DNA from: Bacteroidales bacterium
GTDB lineage: Bacteria; Bacteroidota; Bacteroidia; Bacteroidales; UBA932
Direction of reading: 5' to 3'
Assembly: GCA_017548985.1 (NCBI GenBank)
Contig: JAFYYW010000021.1
Coordinates: 103,015-167,014 of the forward strand
Length of the DNA: 64,000 nucleotides
Part shown: piece by piece, positions 42,837 through 51,618 of the stretch
Layout of the letters: each line of letters opens with the position of its first letter
Numbering within the stretch: position 1 is the first letter of the stretch
The notes under the pieces: model-generated
The model's database searches: none
Told to the model about the DNA's origin: nothing
The model's input: only the letters and a program-made list of their open reading frames with translations
Translations under genes and position numbers: made by a program

Positions 42837-43391
42837 ATGGAGAAACGCACTATAATCGGCATCGACCCCGGAACCAACTTGCTTGGTTTCGGGGTAATCG
42901 ATGTCGTGGATGGGAAGCCGTTTTTCGTGGATATGGGTGTCTTGGATATCCGTAAGGAAAAGGACGCGTATTCCAAATTACGCCAGATTTACGATACCGT
43001 GAGTGAGGTCTGCAAGACCTACCATGGTACGGAAATGGCTCTTGAGTCACCTTTCTACGGTAAGAATGCCCAGGTGGTCCTGAAACTTGGCAGGGCGCAA
43101 GGCGCGGCCATGATAGCGGCTATGGAGCAGGGAATTGATGTGGTATGCGAATATGCTCCGAGAGAAGCCAAGCAGGCCATCACCGGTAACGGGGCCGCGT
43201 CCAAGGAGCAGGTGGCGATGATGATCCGGAAAACCCTTGATGTGGAGATCAAGGCTGAGCATCTGGACGCAACTGACGCTTTGGCCATAGCCTTATGCCA
43301 TTATTACTCGACATCCAGCCCTCTGGCTAAAGTCAAGTCCTCCTCCAGTTGGGAAAGATTCATCCAAGCCAATCCTGACAGGATCAAATAG
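42837..43391 (+). CDS. ruvC: Holliday junction resolvase RuvC
   Basis: 184 residues with the RNase H-like core. Catalytic carboxylates appear in GIDPGTNLLGFG (Asp about 9), ALESPFYGKNAQ (Glu about 68) and HLDATDALAIALCH (two Asp, about 142-145). It cleaves Holliday junctions processed by RuvAB, which are not in the window. Probably co-transcribed with serS. Confidence 0.96.
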   Translation: MEKRTIIGIDPGTNLLGFGVIDVVDGKPFFVDMGVLDIRKEKDAYSKLRQIYDTVSEVCKTYHGTEMALESPFYGKNAQVVLKLGRAQGAAMIAAMEQGIDVVCEYAPREAKQAITGNGAASKEQVAMMIRKTLDVEIKAEHLDATDALAIALCHYYSTSSPLAKVKSSSSWERFIQANPDRIK

Positions 43392-43412
43392 ACATTATTT
43401 GTTTTTTTATTG

Positions 43413-43431
43413 CTCCGGTATTAAACCGGAG
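43413..43431. repeat. Hairpin between ruvC and the outer membrane barrel gene
   Basis: Perfect 7-bp stem CTCCGGT / ACCGGAG with loop ATTAA. A T-run precedes rather than follows it on the plus strand, so it is not a clear terminator in either direction; it may be a leader or attenuator structure. Confidence 0.4.
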
Positions 43432-43474
43432 GCCGCCATTCCTGTCAAAAGAATGTTTGAATTAAATTGTTTAT

Positions 43475-46400
43475 ATGGATTTTAAAAAGTTTATAGCGAT
43501 CCTGGTCGGCGTGATGTCGATTATCGGAGTCGCGTCAGCGCAGAACAGCAGTACGGTCAAGGCTGTCCTTAAGGATGAGAACGGCGAGCCTGTGCCTTTC
43601 GCCACCGTCTCCATTTCCAAGCATGGCAGTTCAAAGCCATATAAATATGTGCTCAGTTCCGCGGATGGAGCGGTCACGATCGAGAAGGTCACCCATGGAA
43701 AATATGTCTTCAGGGCTGAGCTCCTTGGTTATAAGGAGTACACCCAGGATATAGAAGTCAAGAATTACCTTGATCTTGGTACCCTCAAGATGGAGGAGGA
43801 CAAGCAGGTCCTCGACGCGGCGAGCGTATCCGCTACAGGAAATCCTATCATTATCAAGAAAGATACCGTCGAGTATAACGCGTCTTCATTCAAGACGACT
43901 GAGAACGACATGCTTATCGACTTACTGAAGAAACTCCCTGGCATCGAGATCGGGGATGACGGATCTGTCACGGCAAACGGTGAGACTATCTCCAAGATCA
44001 CCATTGGAGGAAAGACTTTTTTCCTGGATGATCCCCAGATCGCCACTAATAATCTTCCTGCCAAGATGATCGAGAAGATCAAGGTTATACGTAAGAAGTC
44101 CGAGCAGGCTGAGTTCACTGGAATCGAGGATGGCAACGAGGAACAAGTCATAGACCTTAGCGTCAAGAAGGGCATGATGAACGGCTTGGTCGGTAATCTT
44201 TCCGCTGGAGGCGGAAAGGATCTCCCCAAGACCACCACCACACTGGCGAAAGACGATGACTTCCGTTATCAATCCGGCGTTTTTATAGGACGTTTCACCG
44301 AGAATAGCAATATCAGTATCGTATTAAACGGAAACAACACGAACGGCCGTGGCGCCACTGACATCTCCGGAAATATGATGGGTGGAATGATGGGCGGCAT
44401 GGGAGGCGGCGGTATGCGCGGCGGCGGAGGCGGCTTCGGTGGCGGCGGCGGAGGCGGCTTCGGTGGCGGAAGCGGAATCAACACCTCATGGATGGCTGGA
44501 CTCAATGGTGCCTGGGATCTCTTTGATGATAAGATGAACGCCGGCGGTAACTATGTTTACAACCAATCCAGAAGAGATGTCCTTCAGAGAAGCACCCAGT
44601 ACGACCGGTCCTTCCAGAACGGTGACTATATGATCACCAAGAACGGCGTTGATGATCCTGGAATTAACAATAACACCTCTTATGGTCATCGCTTCGGAAT
44701 GAGGATGGAGCATAAGTTCTCTGAAAACACCTCTATTCTCTTCCAGCCCCAGGTCAATTTCGGAACCGGAAACTACCTTCAGTTCTCTGATTTCTCGACA
44801 GAAAGGTACAATAGCTCCAACACTCTGACTAACTCCAGCGACGGTTTCTCCAACAACACCGGTGACAACAAGAACTGGCAGACCAACGGTTTCCTGCTCT
44901 TCCGCCAGAAGTTGGGTATGCCCGGACGAACTTTGTCCATCCAAGGCAATTATAGTTTCAGCCATAACCAGATGAATGGCTTCAACCAGTCCCTCACCAA
45001 CAGCTGGAATACTATGTCCGGAGACGCTCAGGATATCGTCAACCAGAGGATTGACCAACTCTCCAAGAATGCTTCCCTGTCTGGAAGGATTGTTTACACC
45101 GAGCCTCTCGGAGGCGGTTTCTACGCTTCGGCAAATTACAATTATTCTTGGAACAAGAACACATCCCAGAAAGATGCCTATGACAGCGGATCGAATGTGA
45201 TCGGTGATAAATCATTGGTTTACGATCCTAGAGGAGAGGTCAGGAATGAGACTTATTCGAGCAACATACTGAACAAGAATAATAATCAGACCGCCGGACT
45301 TGATCTCCAGTACCAGAAGGATAAGATACACGCGCAGTTGGGTTTCTCCGTCATGCCTAACCACATGCACAACGAGACCAACAAGGAAGTGTACGACACG
45401 ACGGTCATCAATATCGCTCCTACCGCGATGTTCTGGTATGATATGGGAGAGACCAGCAACATGAGGATCTTCTATCGTGGCCGGTCGCAGCAGCCTTCCA
45501 CAACCCAGCTCATGAGAGTTCCGGACAACTCGAATCCTAACTCCATATCCAGTGGTAACCCTGGTTTGATCCCTTATTTCAACCATAACGTCAACACTGA
45601 GTTCAGGATGACGAACAGGCAGACGTTCACATCCTTCAACATCAACCTCAATGGAGGTATGGTCCAGAATCCGATTGTGACAGGAGTTATCAGGGATGAT
45701 AAGAACAGGTCATATTCCATCCCTTACAACGGTCCCAATTCCTATAATGGCGGCGCCAGGATATTCTTCAATTCCCCGATCGCCAAGTCGAATTTCTCGG
45801 TCTTCTCCAACACCAACCTCAACTTCTCCCAGTCAACTTCTTACACTGACGCCGGCTCGAAGATCAATATGGACAAGTACCGTAACGAAGACGGCGCTTT
45901 CACCAAGTACAAGGAGTTCCTCGCTGATTATCCTGATCCGGCCAAGGCCTCTATCTTCAAGGAGAACGTGACCCGTAACTTCTCGTTCAATCAAAGGTTG
46001 AGGCTCACTTACCGTAGCGACGCTATTGAGATTATGGCGGGTGCCAGCGGCCGTTACAGTCATATAACATATTCCGTGAACCAAGGCAATTCCTCAGCTA
46101 TCGGAGGTGTCAACAACACCGAGACCTGGACCAACAGTCTTGATGGTTCCATCAACTGGACGTTGCCTGCCGGCCTTACTTTCAAGACTGACGCCACTTA
46201 CAACTGGTACATCAATTACACGTCAGAGATAGATCCTACGTTGATTGTCAACCTTGACATCCAGAAGCTCCTGTTCAAGAATAAGGTGACACTCGCCTTG
46301 AGGGCGTATGACCTTCTCGACCAGGCCAGGACTATCGGAGTAAGGGAAAGCAATGGTGTGATCACCGAGAGTTGGAGCAACACGCTCGGCCGTTATGTTA

Positions 46401-46558
46401 TAGTCGCCTTGACCTATCGTTTCGGAACCTTCGGAGGCAGAAGAGGCGGTGGAATGAGAATGGGTCCTGGAGGCCCCGGTGGCGGTCCTGGCGGTCCCGG
46501 AGGACGTGGCGGCGGTTTCGGCGGTCCGCCTATGGGCGGCGGTCGTCCTCCGATGTAG
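43475..46558 (+). CDS. SusC/TonB-dependent-receptor-like outer membrane beta-barrel protein with Gly-rich segments
   Basis: 1027 residues. Sec signal peptide (ending VASAQ), a CarboxypepD_reg-like Ig domain (about 25-110; DENGEPVPFATVSI), a plug domain (about 115-240; LLKKLPGIEIGDDGSVTANG), then a long barrel with many aromatic strands of the TonB_dep_Rec_3 / OMP_b-brl_3 type. No TonB box is obvious. A Gly/Met-rich insertion (about 297-332) and a Gly/Pro/Arg tail of about 43 residues after the last strand (YVIVALTYRFG) are unusual. The substrate is unknown. The tail coding sequence overlaps the convergent pseudouridine synthase gene by 29 nt. Confidence 0.82.
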   Translation: MDFKKFIAILVGVMSIIGVASAQNSSTVKAVLKDENGEPVPFATVSISKHGSSKPYKYVLSSADGAVTIEKVTHGKYVFRAELLGYKEYTQDIEVKNYLDLGTLKMEEDKQVLDAASVSATGNPIIIKKDTVEYNASSFKTTENDMLIDLLKKLPGIEIGDDGSVTANGETISKITIGGKTFFLDDPQIATNNLPAKMIEKIKVIRKKSEQAEFTGIEDGNEEQVIDLSVKKGMMNGLVGNLSAGGGKDLPKTTTTLAKDDDFRYQSGVFIGRFTENSNISIVLNGNNTNGRGATDISGNMMGGMMGGMGGGGMRGGGGGFGGGGGGGFGGGSGINTSWMAGLNGAWDLFDDKMNAGGNYVYNQSRRDVLQRSTQYDRSFQNGDYMITKNGVDDPGINNNTSYGHRFGMRMEHKFSENTSILFQPQVNFGTGNYLQFSDFSTERYNSSNTLTNSSDGFSNNTGDNKNWQTNGFLLFRQKLGMPGRTLSIQGNYSFSHNQMNGFNQSLTNSWNTMSGDAQDIVNQRIDQLSKNASLSGRIVYTEPLGGGFYASANYNYSWNKNTSQKDAYDSGSNVIGDKSLVYDPRGEVRNETYSSNILNKNNNQTAGLDLQYQKDKIHAQLGFSVMPNHMHNETNKEVYDTTVINIAPTAMFWYDMGETSNMRIFYRGRSQQPSTTQLMRVPDNSNPNSISSGNPGLIPYFNHNVNTEFRMTNRQTFTSFNINLNGGMVQNPIVTGVIRDDKNRSYSIPYNGPNSYNGGARIFFNSPIAKSNFSVFSNTNLNFSQSTSYTDAGSKINMDKYRNEDGAFTKYKEFLADYPDPAKASIFKENVTRNFSFNQRLRLTYRSDAIEIMAGASGRYSHITYSVNQGNSSAIGGVNNTETWTNSLDGSINWTLPAGLTFKTDATYNWYINYTSEIDPTLIVNLDIQKLLFKNKVTLALRAYDLLDQARTIGVRESNGVITESWSNTLGRYVIVALTYRFGTFGGRRGGGMRMGPGGPGGGPGGPGGRGGGFGGPPMGGGRPPM

Positions 46559-47621
46559 AAGAAACGTATTTACGCCATTTGGCGATCATCGACTCCATGT
46601 CCTCCGGGATTATGGAGTCGAATCGCATTATCTCCTTGGTAGAGGGGTGGACGAAACCCAGAGTCTTGGCGTGCAAGGCCTGCCTGGGGCATAATTCAAA
46701 GCAGTTCTGGATGAACTGTCGATATTTGGCGTAGATTGTACCCTTACGGATATCAGCCCCTCCGTAGCGCTCGTCGTTGAACAATGGATGGCCGATATGG
46801 CTCATGTGGACCCGGATCTGATGGGTCCTTCCGGTCTCAAGACGGCACTGCACGACTGTCACATAACCTAATCTTTCCAGGACTTTGAAGTGGGTGACCG
46901 CATGTTTCGCTCTTTCGTCGTCTTCGGGATAGACCTTGAACCGTAGCCTGTCGTTAGGATCCCTCCCGATGGCTCCGTTGATAGTGCCTTCGTCTTCCTT
47001 TATGTTGCCCCAGACTACCGCCACATAGAGCCTCTCGATACTGTGCTCGAAGAATTGCTTGGCAAGATTCATCTGAGTCTCGTCATTCTTGGCCACGACC
47101 AACAGCCCTGAAGTGTCCTTGTCGATCCTGTGGACCAATACGCCCATCCTCTCGCTCTCCGGGTCATCGGGTAAAGCAGAAGGATTAATACCCAAATGAA
47201 ATGCCAACGCGTTGACCAGTGTGCCATTGTAATTGCCGTGTCCTGGGTGTACGACCATCCCGGCGGGTTTGTTAACCACCAGAAGGTCATTATCCTCGTA
47301 AACTATGTCAAGAGGGATATTCTCAGGCAGGATCTCGGTTCCCCTTCGCCGGTATGGCATCATGAACCGTATCACATCTCCGGGCCTCACGATCAGGTTC
47401 GCCTTCGCGATCTTGTCTCCGACCCTGACATAACCTTCTTTTATGGCGCATTGGACCCTGTGACGGGAGGTGTCCTCCAGGTGCGTGGCCATGAATTTAT
47501 CCACCCGCATGGGGGTCTGCCCTGGATCGACGTTGAGCCGGAAATGCTCGAACATTCCCTGCTCTCCGTCTTCAGGGAGATCAGTTTCCTCAGGATCGAT
47601 AATCGGGAGGTCCTTATCCAC
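46530..47621 (-). CDS. RluA-family pseudouridine synthase (RluD-like)
   Basis: 363 residues. N-terminal S4 RNA-binding domain (about 30-85; DKFMATHLEDTSRHRVQCAI), then the catalytic block with VHRIDKDTSGLLVVAKN (about 155-171; Asp is the nucleophile) and GRTHQIRVHMSHIGHPL (about 262-278). RluD-type enzymes isomerise uridines in helix 69 of 23S rRNA; the S4 domain and length fit RluD but the exact target is inferred. It lies 2 nt after the PASTA gene in the order der - PASTA - rlu. Confidence 0.9.
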   Translation of the reverse strand: MDKDLPIIDPEETDLPEDGEQGMFEHFRLNVDPGQTPMRVDKFMATHLEDTSRHRVQCAIKEGYVRVGDKIAKANLIVRPGDVIRFMMPYRRRGTEILPENIPLDIVYEDNDLLVVNKPAGMVVHPGHGNYNGTLVNALAFHLGINPSALPDDPESERMGVLVHRIDKDTSGLLVVAKNDETQMNLAKQFFEHSIERLYVAVVWGNIKEDEGTINGAIGRDPNDRLRFKVYPEDDERAKHAVTHFKVLERLGYVTVVQCRLETGRTHQIRVHMSHIGHPLFNDERYGGADIRKGTIYAKYRQFIQNCFELCPRQALHAKTLGFVHPSTKEIMRFDSIIPEDMESMIAKWRKYVSSTSEDDRRP

Positions 47622-47623
47622 GG

Positions 47624-48424
47624 CTAGTAGTTCTCCTTGATGTCCAGGGAAAGCTGGATAGTCACATCTGAGCCCATCAGGATAGGGCTCTTCGAGGCGG
47701 CGGGAGTCTGCTTGTACACTGTGGCGTTGAGCGAGTCGGTATAATTCTTCACCGTCTTGTCAAACACGACTTTGCCTAAATTGAGGGAGTTGTCGTGGAT
47801 AGCGTCGACAGCTCTCATGTATTTCATTCCCTTTACATTAGGGACATAAGTCATGTTGTCGGAAGGATTGAGGCCGACTTGGAGATCTATCGCCGAGCCC
47901 GTCTCAATCTGTACGCCAGGCCTGATCTCCCGGTTGCGGTAGATTTGCCGGAGCACGTTGTTGGTGGCTATGTCATTGACATAGATAAGCTTCCCGAGTG
48001 CCAAACCGCGGGAGTTAAGCTCCGCTTTGGCTTGTCTCATCGAATATCCGACAAGGTTGGGCATGCTCACCTTCTTGGCATGCTTGGCGTTGATTGTCAG
48101 CATGATCCGACGACCTTTCTTGACCCTGGAGCCGGCTTTGGGATTCTGGCTATATACAGCACCCTTCTCCATCCTTCGGACATAGATGGAATCGGTCACC
48201 TCGACCCTGAGGTGATTCTTGGAGGCTTCTCTGGAGGCCTCTTGAACGCTCATGCTAGTGAGATCCGGAACCTCTATGCTCTGGCCGTGATGGGTCACTA
48301 TGCTAAGGACTATGGTGGCCCCGAGCACCAGCAAGGCGAAAAAAACCGAGGCGCCTATCAGGTTTTGGACGATCCAGTTTCCGAGGATACCTTTCTTATC
48401 TTTTTTGACTTCAGATTCTTCCAT
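47624..48424 (-). CDS. PASTA-domain membrane protein
   Basis: 266 residues from the ATG at 48424; an upstream in-frame start would overlap der. A short cytoplasmic N terminus and one membrane helix (about 25-45) precede three PASTA domains: VPDLTSMSVQEASREA (about 60-125), MPNLVGYSMRQAKAEL (about 130-200) and VPNVKGMKYMRAVDAI (about 205-265). PASTA domains bind muropeptides in penicillin-binding proteins and kinases, but no kinase or transpeptidase domain is attached; stand-alone PASTA proteins next to an RluA-family gene are usual in Bacteroidales. Confidence 0.88.
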   Translation of the reverse strand: MEESEVKKDKKGILGNWIVQNLIGASVFFALLVLGATIVLSIVTHHGQSIEVPDLTSMSVQEASREASKNHLRVEVTDSIYVRRMEKGAVYSQNPKAGSRVKKGRRIMLTINAKHAKKVSMPNLVGYSMRQAKAELNSRGLALGKLIYVNDIATNNVLRQIYRNREIRPGVQIETGSAIDLQVGLNPSDNMTYVPNVKGMKYMRAVDAIHDNSLNLGKVVFDKTVKNYTDSLNATVYKQTPAASKSPILMGSDVTIQLSLDIKENY

Positions 48425-48426
48425 GG

Positions 48427-49734
48427 CTATTTGGCTCTGATGAAGATTTGTACCGGGCAACCCAACAGGTCGAAGTGCTCCCTGATCTTGTTCTCGAGGA
48501 ACCTTTTGTAAGGCGCTTTGACATATTGCGGCAGATTGCAGAAGAAAGCGAACGCCGGGAATTTCGTGGGCAGCTGGGTTACGTATTTGATCTTGATGTA
48601 TTTACCCTTCCATGCGGGAGGGGGATAATTCTCTATCTCCGGAAGGAGCGCCTCATTTAGCCTGGCGGTGGGCACCCTGCGGGAGAAGTTCTCATAGACG
48701 TGCGCGGCGGCGTCGAGCACATCCATGATCCTCTGTTTGTTGATGACTGAGGTGAATATGATCGGGACATCATCGAATGGCGCGATACGCTCACGAAGGG
48801 CCTTCGTGTATTCCTTCATCGTGTTGCTGTCCTTCGTGAAGAGATCCCACTTGTTGACGACCAGCACGCAGCCCTTACGGTTGCGTACGATGAGATTGAA
48901 AATGCTCATGTCCTGGGCCTCCATGCCGGCGTTGGCGTCGATCATGAGTATGCAGACGTCGGCGTGCTCAATGGCCCTTATGGCGCGCATGACGGAATAG
49001 AACTCAAGATCCTCGTTGACCTTTGTCTTTCTCCTCATTCCGGCGGTGTCCACAAGCATGAAATCGTGTCCGTACTTGTTGTATCGTGTAGAGATGGAAT
49101 CCCTTGTGGTACCCGCCACCGGTGTGACAATGTTCCTTTCCTCGCCGAGCAGGGCGTTGGTCAGGGACGATTTCCCGACATTGGGCTTTCCGACAATGGC
49201 GATGTGTGGTAGTTCCGGATGGTCATCCTCGGCCTGCGTGTCCTCCGGTAGTATCCTTAGGATCTCGTCAAGAAGGTCACCGGTTCCGCTTCCGTTGGCG
49301 GCGGATATGCTCCATACCTCTCCAAGGCCCAGACTGTAGAACTGGTAAGTGTCATACATCTTCTCTCCAGAGTCCACCTTGTTGACGCAAAGGACAACGG
49401 GCTTACCGCTACGGCGCAGCAGGTCGGCTATCTGCTCATCGTAATCTGTGATTCCGGTGGCGGCCTCGACCATGAACAGGATCAGGTCGGCTTCCTCTAT
49501 CGCTATAACGACTTGTTTGCGGATGGCGTCCTCGAACACATCGTCCGATTTGCTGGTCCATCCACCGGTGTCCACTACGGAGAATTCCTTCCCGTTCCAG
49601 TCACATTTCCCATAATGGCGGTCACGCGTCACACCGGCGATCTCGTCTACTATCGCCTGACGCATGCCCACCAGACGGTTGAAAAGGGTTGACTTGCCGA
49701 CATTCGGCCGTCCCACTATCGCTACCAAGCTCAT
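48427..49734 (-). CDS. der: Ribosome-assembly GTPase Der (EngA)
   Basis: 435 residues with two tandem GTPase domains: first P-loop GRPNVGKST (about 7-15) with DTAGW-like DTGGW and NKVD (about 118-121), second GKPNVGKSS (about 181-189) with DTAGM and NKWD (about 293-296), then a C-terminal KH-like domain (about 350-435). It is essential for 50S maturation. It heads a minus-strand cluster with the PASTA and Rlu genes; a small membrane protein gene lies 5 nt upstream. Confidence 0.97.
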   Translation of the reverse strand: MSLVAIVGRPNVGKSTLFNRLVGMRQAIVDEIAGVTRDRHYGKCDWNGKEFSVVDTGGWTSKSDDVFEDAIRKQVVIAIEEADLILFMVEAATGITDYDEQIADLLRRSGKPVVLCVNKVDSGEKMYDTYQFYSLGLGEVWSISAANGSGTGDLLDEILRILPEDTQAEDDHPELPHIAIVGKPNVGKSSLTNALLGEERNIVTPVAGTTRDSISTRYNKYGHDFMLVDTAGMRRKTKVNEDLEFYSVMRAIRAIEHADVCILMIDANAGMEAQDMSIFNLIVRNRKGCVLVVNKWDLFTKDSNTMKEYTKALRERIAPFDDVPIIFTSVINKQRIMDVLDAAAHVYENFSRRVPTARLNEALLPEIENYPPPAWKGKYIKIKYVTQLPTKFPAFAFFCNLPQYVKAPYKRFLENKIREHFDLLGCPVQIFIRAK

Positions 49735-49739
49735 ATCGT

Positions 49740-49985
49740 TCAGTTCTTATATAATGCGCAGCTTTTGCAGGCATCAGTGTAAACACCTGTGCAAGAGCTG
49801 TTTTTCTGGCGTCTCAGCCCGGAGCGTTCCTTCTCCTCCTCGTTGACACACTTAATCCCCAACTTGCGCATTTCCTTATTCCTGCTGATCTCGGTCTCCG
49901 GGAAACGACCCTTCACGATGATTCCCACGCACATCAGGGCGATGGCGATGGAGAGAATCAGTATGGCCGCAAGGAGAGTGCGCAT
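49740..49985 (-). CDS. Small membrane-anchored protein with C-terminal cysteines
   Basis: 81 residues: one N-terminal membrane helix (about 4-24; [21 protein letters not shown]), a [15 protein letters not shown] segment and a cysteine-rich tail ([12 protein letters not shown]) giving four cysteines outside the helix at about 46, 65, 72 and 75. Similar small proteins are seen in Bacteroidales near der; they have no assigned function. The cysteine pattern could hold a metal or disulfides; whether the tail faces cytoplasm or periplasm is undecided. It lies between prs and der, probably in the same transcript. Confidence 0.65.
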   Translation of the reverse strand: MRTLLAAILILSIAIALMCVGIIVKGRFPETEISRNKEMRKLGIKCVNEEEKERSGLRRQKNSSCTGVYTDACKSCALYKN

Positions 49986-50000
49986 AAGTAAGGGGATGAT

Positions 50001-50972
50001 TTAGAAGATGAATTCGGTGCTGATCGGCTCGTAATTGTAAACTTTGTGTATGATCGAGGCGAAAGTCGAGGTCATCGAGACCACCTTGATCTTAGATTTG
50101 TCAGCGTCGCCCTTGAGAGGGATAGTGTCGGTCACATAGACCTCCTTCAGGGACGAGGCGTTGATCCTGTCGTAGGCGGGACCGGACAGGACAGGATGGG
50201 TCGCGCAGGCCCGTACACTGGCGGCGCCTTTCTCCATCAGCAGGTCGGCTGCCTTGGTGAGTGTGCCGGCGGTGTCGATCATGTCATCCACGATGACGAT
50301 GTTCTTGCCCTCGACGTCACCTATGGCTGTCATGGATCCGATCACATTGGCTCTCTCTCGGGTCTTGTGGCAGATAATGACGGGGCAGGCGAGTTCCTTG
50401 GCATAGGCGTTGGCTCTCTTGGCTCCTCCCATATCGGGGGCGGCTATAGCCAAGTTCTCAATATTCAGGGACTTAAGGTAAGGAATGAAAACCCTGCTGG
50501 CGTAGATATGGTCAACCGGGATATCAAAAAAGCCCTGGATCTGGTCGGCGTGGAGGTCGCAGGTCATGATCCTGTCAACTCCGGCGGCGGTGAGCAGGTT
50601 GGCCACAAGTTTCGCTCCGATTGAGACTCTCGGCTTGTCCTTGCGGTCCTGGCGCGCCCATCCGAAGTAAGGCATGACGGCGATAACCTTGTCGGCGGAA
50701 GCGCGTTTCGCCGCGTCGATCGTCAGAAGGAGTTCCATAAGGTTCTCTGTAGGCGGGAATGTGGACTGGACCACGAATACCGTGGCGCCCCTGACACTGT
50801 CGGTGAATGAAGGAACAAACTCCCCGTCGCTGAACTGGGTCACCTCGGATTCGCCGAGATGGTACTTCTCACCATAACGCTCCCCGATCTTGTTCAAGCC
50901 TTCGACAACCTTGCATGCGAAGTTCCTAGAGGCCCTGCATGCGAATAATTCCATTCTGTGTTCGATGTACAT
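50001..50972 (-). CDS. prs: Ribose-phosphate pyrophosphokinase (PRPP synthetase)
   Basis: 323 residues. ATP-binding loop region and the PRPP-binding motif IVIVDDMIDTAGTL (about 223-236) are present, with the flexible loop CHKTRERAN (about 196-204) and MPYFGWARQDRK (about 97-108). It makes PRPP from ribose 5-phosphate and ATP for nucleotides, His, Trp and NAD; pncB, a PRPP consumer, is encoded 3.6 kb away. The ATG at 50972 (MYIEHRM) is used; a second Met at residue 7 is possible. It follows engB by 2 nt. Confidence 0.96.
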   Translation of the reverse strand: MYIEHRMELFACRASRNFACKVVEGLNKIGERYGEKYHLGESEVTQFSDGEFVPSFTDSVRGATVFVVQSTFPPTENLMELLLTIDAAKRASADKVIAVMPYFGWARQDRKDKPRVSIGAKLVANLLTAAGVDRIMTCDLHADQIQGFFDIPVDHIYASRVFIPYLKSLNIENLAIAAPDMGGAKRANAYAKELACPVIICHKTRERANVIGSMTAIGDVEGKNIVIVDDMIDTAGTLTKAADLLMEKGAASVRACATHPVLSGPAYDRINASSLKEVYVTDTIPLKGDADKSKIKVVSMTSTFASIIHKVYNYEPISTEFIF

Positions 50973-50974
50973 GG

Positions 50975-51562
50975 TTATATATATTGTTCAATATAATCAA
51001 GTATTTCCTCCTTGCCGGCCCCGGTCTCAGCGCTCGAGGCGAACATAGGAGGCAACTCTTCCCATTGTTCGGAGAGAATCTGTTTGTTCTTCTCTATCTG
51101 GGCTTTGAGGGCGTTGGGCCCAAGTTTGTCTCCTTTAGTGAATATGATGGCGAAAGGAATACCGTTCTCCCCGAGTCCGGCGATAAACTCCTGATCGATT
51201 TTCTGGAGGTCATGCCTTGAGTCTATGAGGACGAACAGAAGCGTCATCTCCTCAGAGTTGAGAATATAGTCGTTGATCATCAGCCTCAGAGCTTCCCGCT
51301 CTTTTTTTGAGATTTTGGCGAATCCGTAACCAGGGAGATCGACTATGTACCAGCTGTCATTGATGAGGAAGTGGTTGATAAGCTTTGTCTTCCCGGGAGT
51401 GGAAGATGTCTTGGCCAACTTGCTGTTGCCGCAAAGCATGTTGATCAGCGATGACTTGCCGACATTAGAGCGCCCGATGAAAGCGAATTCCGGAAGTTTC
51501 CGGCTTGGTTTCATCGCCACCGCGGGGCTGCTGCCAACGAATTTTGCTTCGGAAATCCTCAT
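50975..51562 (-). CDS. engB: Ribosome biogenesis GTP-binding protein EngB/YsxC
   Basis: 195 residues. P-loop GRSNVGKSSLIN (about 29-40), switch region TSSTPGKTKLINHF, DLPGYGFAK (about 75-83) and TKGD (about 141-144) define the EngB/YihA family, needed for late 50S assembly. The ATG at 51562 is preceded 4 nt upstream by a TAnnTTTG promoter box, so the mRNA probably begins at or next to the start codon. Confidence 0.96.
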   Translation of the reverse strand: MRISEAKFVGSSPAVAMKPSRKLPEFAFIGRSNVGKSSLINMLCGNSKLAKTSSTPGKTKLINHFLINDSWYIVDLPGYGFAKISKKEREALRLMINDYILNSEEMTLLFVLIDSRHDLQKIDQEFIAGLGENGIPFAIIFTKGDKLGPNALKAQIEKNKQILSEQWEELPPMFASSAETGAGKEEILDYIEQYI

Positions 51563-51566
51563 AGTG

Positions 51567-51574
51567 CAAAGATA
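51567..51574 (-). promoter_or_regulatory. Promoter -7 box TATCTTTG of engB-prs
   Basis: Minus-strand TATCTTTG with only 4 nt to the ATG. It forms a divergent pair with the xseA box at 51587-51594. Confidence 0.6.
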
Positions 51575-51586
51575 GTGGATTTTTGT

Positions 51587-51594
51587 TAATTTTG
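51587..51594 (+). promoter_or_regulatory. Promoter -7 box TAATTTTG of xseA
   Basis: Exact TAnnTTTG match, 24 nt before the xseA ATG (51619). It lies 12 nt from the divergent engB box. Confidence 0.6.
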
Positions 51595-51618
51595 TAAGAG
51601 AGAACAGAGAGTTTGAAG

